NCBI RefSeq assembly: GCF_014332695.1
Contig: NZ_MBUA01000001.1
Coordinates: forward strand, 1,426,001-1,490,000
Reading direction: 5' to 3'
DNA length: 64,000 bases
Origin: Flavihumibacter stibioxidans
Lineage (GTDB): Bacteria; Bacteroidota; Bacteroidia; Chitinophagales; Chitinophagaceae
Below the pieces are notes generated by a model. The model searched no databases. It saw only the letters and a list, made by a program, of their open reading frames with translations, and was not told the origin of the DNA. Of this stretch, positions 61,238 to 64,000 are shown one piece after another. Every line of letters starts with the position of its first letter. Position 1 is the stretch's first letter. Position numbers and translations under genes: made by a program.

Positions 61238-64000
61238 TTATAATCTAATCAGTTTTTTCACGATCACAGCCTCCCGGCCATCGCGGGTTCTGATTAAAAT
61301 CCTGTAAACATACATTCCCGGCGGTACCGGGTGGCCACGGTCATCTTTCCCATTCCACTCCAGGTACGAACGATTACCGGAGGCAATTATTGTACCGGAT
61401 ATTTTTTTTACCGGTTTCCCTTCCATAGAAAACAGCTCTAATATTGCCTGCAACGGCTCATCCACGCGGTTGTGGTCGAATACAAACCTGACCCCGGCAC
61501 GGGATGGATTGGGCCAGGCACCTGCAGATTTTACCACCAGCACCCTGCTATTCCTGACCATAAAAACCAGGCTGATCTCATTACTGTTATTCACCTGGTC
61601 CCAGGCTTTGATCCTCATCCGGTGCTCCCCGTCTTCGAGTGCCGGCAGGCGGAACTTTACCATCCCGCTCCGGTAAGTATCGGTATCCGCTTCAAAAAAA
61701 GCATTCAATACCTGCGGGCTGCCGGTGGCCTCATCCAGGATCGCTGTGATATCATGGCCGATGCCATTGCCCAACACATTGATGCCTGAGGTATCCGTTA
61801 ACCTTATTATTAATAATGGTTGGTCGTTAACCAGCCCGCCGTCCCGGAAACTGGTATCATTCAGCCAGGCCCTGATGGCTGGCCCCTCCAGATCTGCCGG
61901 CGGCGGCGCCGATCCTGCCACCACCAGCCTGCCGGTTGCGCCATGGGCGTCACTGAGGCTGTCCATGGCATAATATACTATCCTGATCTCCCCTGCCGTG
62001 TAGCTGATATCTTTGGGGATCACAAAAGAAAAACTGAACTGCCCGTTCTCCACGGTGGCCTTTCCCTTGAAGATAAACCTGTCCTGCACCCTGAAACCCG
62101 TCACCTGGCTGCCGGCGTCATTGCCAAGGGTCCTGCGTTCATAAGGCTGGTCCAGCACCTGCGGGTATACGATACCGTTAAAGCCGGACAAAACCTGTCC
62201 GCTTCGGTCCGTGACCTGCCCCCTTACGGTAATCTCCTGCAGGGCCCGCAGGGTATCCATCCCCTCTTCCACCGGTTTCCCGTTGATATGGGTGGTATGC
62301 ACCTGGTGCCGGGGAAATGCCAGGGTAATAGCCGGATCGCCCAGCAGGGTGAACTTGCGGTTATTGAACACATCACCCGACACATCCGCGGTAGCATTCT
62401 TGGCATCCCGGACGGCCTCGCCCAGGCTCCGGTAACGCCCGTCGGGCTGGCGTTTCAGGGCCATGGCCAGGTAATTGGCATTCATGATCCGGTTGCTGTA
62501 GGCAAATACCAGCCGCGTAGTGGTCATCAGCGCAATGGCCCCCGCAGCGGGTTTGGTCAACAGGTATTCTCCCAACGATTCAATAGCCGGATTATCAAAC
62601 GGCGCGAAATCGCAGGTTGCGGTGATAAAAAGCGGCAGTCGTCCATTCTGCTGCCAGCCATCCGCAATATCCTTATCCAGCACCACTTCCTCCGCCAACC
62701 GGCGAAAACCGCCATGGCCACTGTAATTCCAGAGCAGGGTCCCTTTTTGCATCTGGTCCTTGATAAAGCGGTTCACTTCGGGGTAGCGGCTGCCGGCAGC
62801 ATCGCTTTCCTGCTGAAACGCATCGAGGTAGATCTTCTGCTGCAGGAAAAGCTCACTGGCCGCAGCAGCCGTGGCGCTGATGTCTTCGGCATCATTCAGG
62901 TGAAGGTTGAAATCCTCATCATCCGCAATAAAACTGAGTTCATTGCGCCAGCTTCCGCGGGAAGCCGGCTGATGGTATAGGACGATCTTATCTATATAGT
63001 CATTGGCCGCGGCCACAGTAGCTACGGGTATGCGGCCGATGCCGATATCAACCCGGTTCTGCACCAGTTCTGAATTGATGTCCTCCCAATCGTCGAGCAA
63101 CCCGAAATAATCGTCGCTCACATAGGTAACCAGGGGATCCAGGGAGAAGGTACTCTGGTAGGATGGCACCCCGTTCTGGCCGGGCGCCACCCGGTTTTTG
63201 CTGTCAAAGGAAGCATCCCCAAAAAGTAACAGGTAGCGGGGCCGTTTGCCGGTATCGGCGCCGGCACGGTCATAAAACATCTTCACCAGGTCGCGGATGG
63301 CGGTAGGGTCGGGCTGGCCGCCAGAGAATTCGTGGTAGACCTGTTGGGATGTCAGCACCAGGCTGTTGAGTCCATCGCGCACCCGGTGCCAGTCGGCCAG
63401 TCTTTCCGCCGCCGGAAGCAGGGTTTCGGTGGTTACGATGATCATACCCGGAATAGCTTCGGCATGGAGGTCCTGGTTGGCTACCGGGCCCAGTGGCAAT
63501 GGGGCGGACAATTCTGCCGCATCTGCGGTAAATGCTATGTATTCTTCGGCCTTTTCGTGCCGGTCGTTAAAGCTGAGCAGGCTGCCGTGGAGGCTGGTGG
63601 CCATTTCCACGGGATTCAGCGGGTCCGATACCCGCCAGACCCGTGTGGCGGAACCGGCTTCCTGCAACTGGTAACGGGCAATTTTACCGGGTCCGGCATT
63701 GGCTTCCGTGCGGAAGTCCAGGTTCCTGCCGGCAGTCATTCTAAGATGGCAGTCGGCCAGCAGTTCGAACCGGTTGATCCAGCCAATGGCGGAGGAATTG
63801 GCCGAGATGAAACGATAGGTCAGGTTGATGGTCTGGGTAGCAGGGAAACTTGCTTCCAGCCGGTTTTCGCGGGCGAAGAGGTCGAGGCTGGAGCTGCTGA
63901 CCGGCGCAATGGTATGACTGGCAAGTGGGGCTCCATTGAGCTGGAGATCAAACTCTGCGTTGTTCCCGACCGAACGGGCGGCAACGGTGGAGAACAGCCG
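61238..64000 (-). CDS. porU: Type IX secretion sortase PorU (C25 family), C-terminal part
   Basis: A reading frame of more than 920 residues, open without a stop to the window edge; the N-terminus lies beyond. It belongs to the gingipain-like C25 peptidase family. The catalytic histidine is in YSGHGGFRR and the catalytic cysteine in FITATCDFAPFDNP. The C-terminal MYVYRILIRTRDGREAVIVKKLIRL region is a type IX CTD (quoted in part), which PorU itself retains. PorU cleaves the CTD of secreted cargo and attaches it to A-LPS at the cell surface. An internal ATG at 63739 is not the true start. Confidence 0.92.
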   Translation of the reverse strand, partial: RLFSTVAARSVGNNAEFDLQLNGAPLASHTIAPVSSSSLDLFARENRLEASFPATQTINLTYRFISANSSAIGWINRFELLADCHLRMTAGRNLDFRTEANAGPGKIARYQLQEAGSATRVWRVSDPLNPVEMATSLHGSLLSFNDRHEKAEEYIAFTADAAELSAPLPLGPVANQDLHAEAIPGMIIVTTETLLPAAERLADWHRVRDGLNSLVLTSQQVYHEFSGGQPDPTAIRDLVKMFYDRAGADTGKRPRYLLLFGDASFDSKNRVAPGQNGVPSYQSTFSLDPLVTYVSDDYFGLLDDWEDINSELVQNRVDIGIGRIPVATVAAANDYIDKIVLYHQPASRGSWRNELSFIADDEDFNLHLNDAEDISATAAAASELFLQQKIYLDAFQQESDAAGSRYPEVNRFIKDQMQKGTLLWNYSGHGGFRRLAEEVVLDKDIADGWQQNGRLPLFITATCDFAPFDNPAIESLGEYLLTKPAAGAIALMTTTRLVFAYSNRIMNANYLAMALKRQPDGRYRSLGEAVRDAKNATADVSGDVFNNRKFTLLGDPAITLAFPRHQVHTTHINGKPVEEGMDTLRALQEITVRGQVTDRSGQVLSGFNGIVYPQVLDQPYERRTLGNDAGSQVTGFRVQDRFIFKGKATVENGQFSFSFVIPKDISYTAGEIRIVYYAMDSLSDAHGATGRLVVAGSAPPPADLEGPAIRAWLNDTSFRDGGLVNDQPLLIIRLTDTSGINVLGNGIGHDITAILDEATGSPQVLNAFFEADTDTYRSGMVKFRLPALEDGEHRMRIKAWDQVNNSNEISLVFMVRNSRVLVVKSAGAWPNPSRAGVRFVFDHNRVDEPLQAILELFSMEGKPVKKISGTIIASGNRSYLEWNGKDDRGHPVPPGMYVYRILIRTRDGREAVIVKKLIRL

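Noticed and set aside
61820-62980. A 386-residue plus-strand open frame
   Set aside because: It is antisense to porU, whose catalytic motifs lie in this stretch, and shows no recognisable domain.

Overview
The window is a chromosomal segment of a Bacteroidota bacterium, most likely a member of the Chitinophagaceae (the family is my guess). The phylum is supported by type IX secretion genes (porU, porV, a PorP/SprF protein), bacillithiol synthase BshA, many outer-membrane barrels and lipoproteins, secreted glycoside hydrolases, and core promoters of the TTG / TAnnTTTG type. I see no rRNA, tRNA, CRISPR array, prophage, transposase or plasmid functions. Coding density is high. No gene-free stretch exceeds 300 bases; the longest gap between intact genes, 51679-51926, holds a gene remnant.

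Layout. 94-936 is a zinc metallopeptidase, convergent with a probable six-gene minus-strand run (5353-937: FMN reductase, ZIP transporter, DUF6132, secreted DsrE, kelch-like protein, DMT transporter). 5491-6123 is a lipoprotein closed by a strong bidirectional terminator. 11108-6202 is a four-gene minus-strand operon: Gfo/Idh/MocA oxidoreductase, hexosamine-6-phosphate isomerase, ROK kinase and Ntn-type acylase. An outer-membrane barrel and a propeller lipoprotein follow, then the leucine operon leuC-leuD-leuA-like-leuB (13555-18255) with its terminator. A GH18 lipoprotein, an NHL propeller protein and a GH78 rhamnosidase come next, followed by a TolC-MacA-ABC-MacB export operon (23358-27856).

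27890-30171 holds an exported PLP aminotransferase whose stop overlaps the start of an AEC transporter. Next are an NlpE/META lipoprotein and a FadL-like channel with a CRP-type palindrome upstream. A MarR regulator follows, with an operator-like palindrome on its own promoter. 42617-33513 is a five-gene minus-strand run: two LolA-like proteins, two sortilin-like propeller giants and a GH130 lipoprotein. Adenine deaminase, a Crp/Fnr regulator and a SnoaL-like protein are followed by an envelope-sensing operon (LiaF-like, DUF4288, LytS-type kinase, LytTR regulator; 45611-48743).

The right end carries anmK and upp (divergent), a PorP/SprF protein, a decayed 3-methyladenine glycosylase gene, an EI24 membrane protein, an RsmI-like methyltransferase, an M28 peptidase and bshA. 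It ends with a minus-strand run porU-porV-ispF-dut-DUF4292-envC, in which porU continues past the window edge.

The most unusual non-coding items are tandem palindromic elements between ispF and dut, heptamer arrays at three gene ends, a long stem-loop between porU and porV, and the glycosylase remnant. I did not find one clearly new defence or metabolic system. The best candidates for undescribed biology are the amino-sugar/acylase operon, the LolA-like/sortilin-like operon and the exported aminotransferase/AEC pair.
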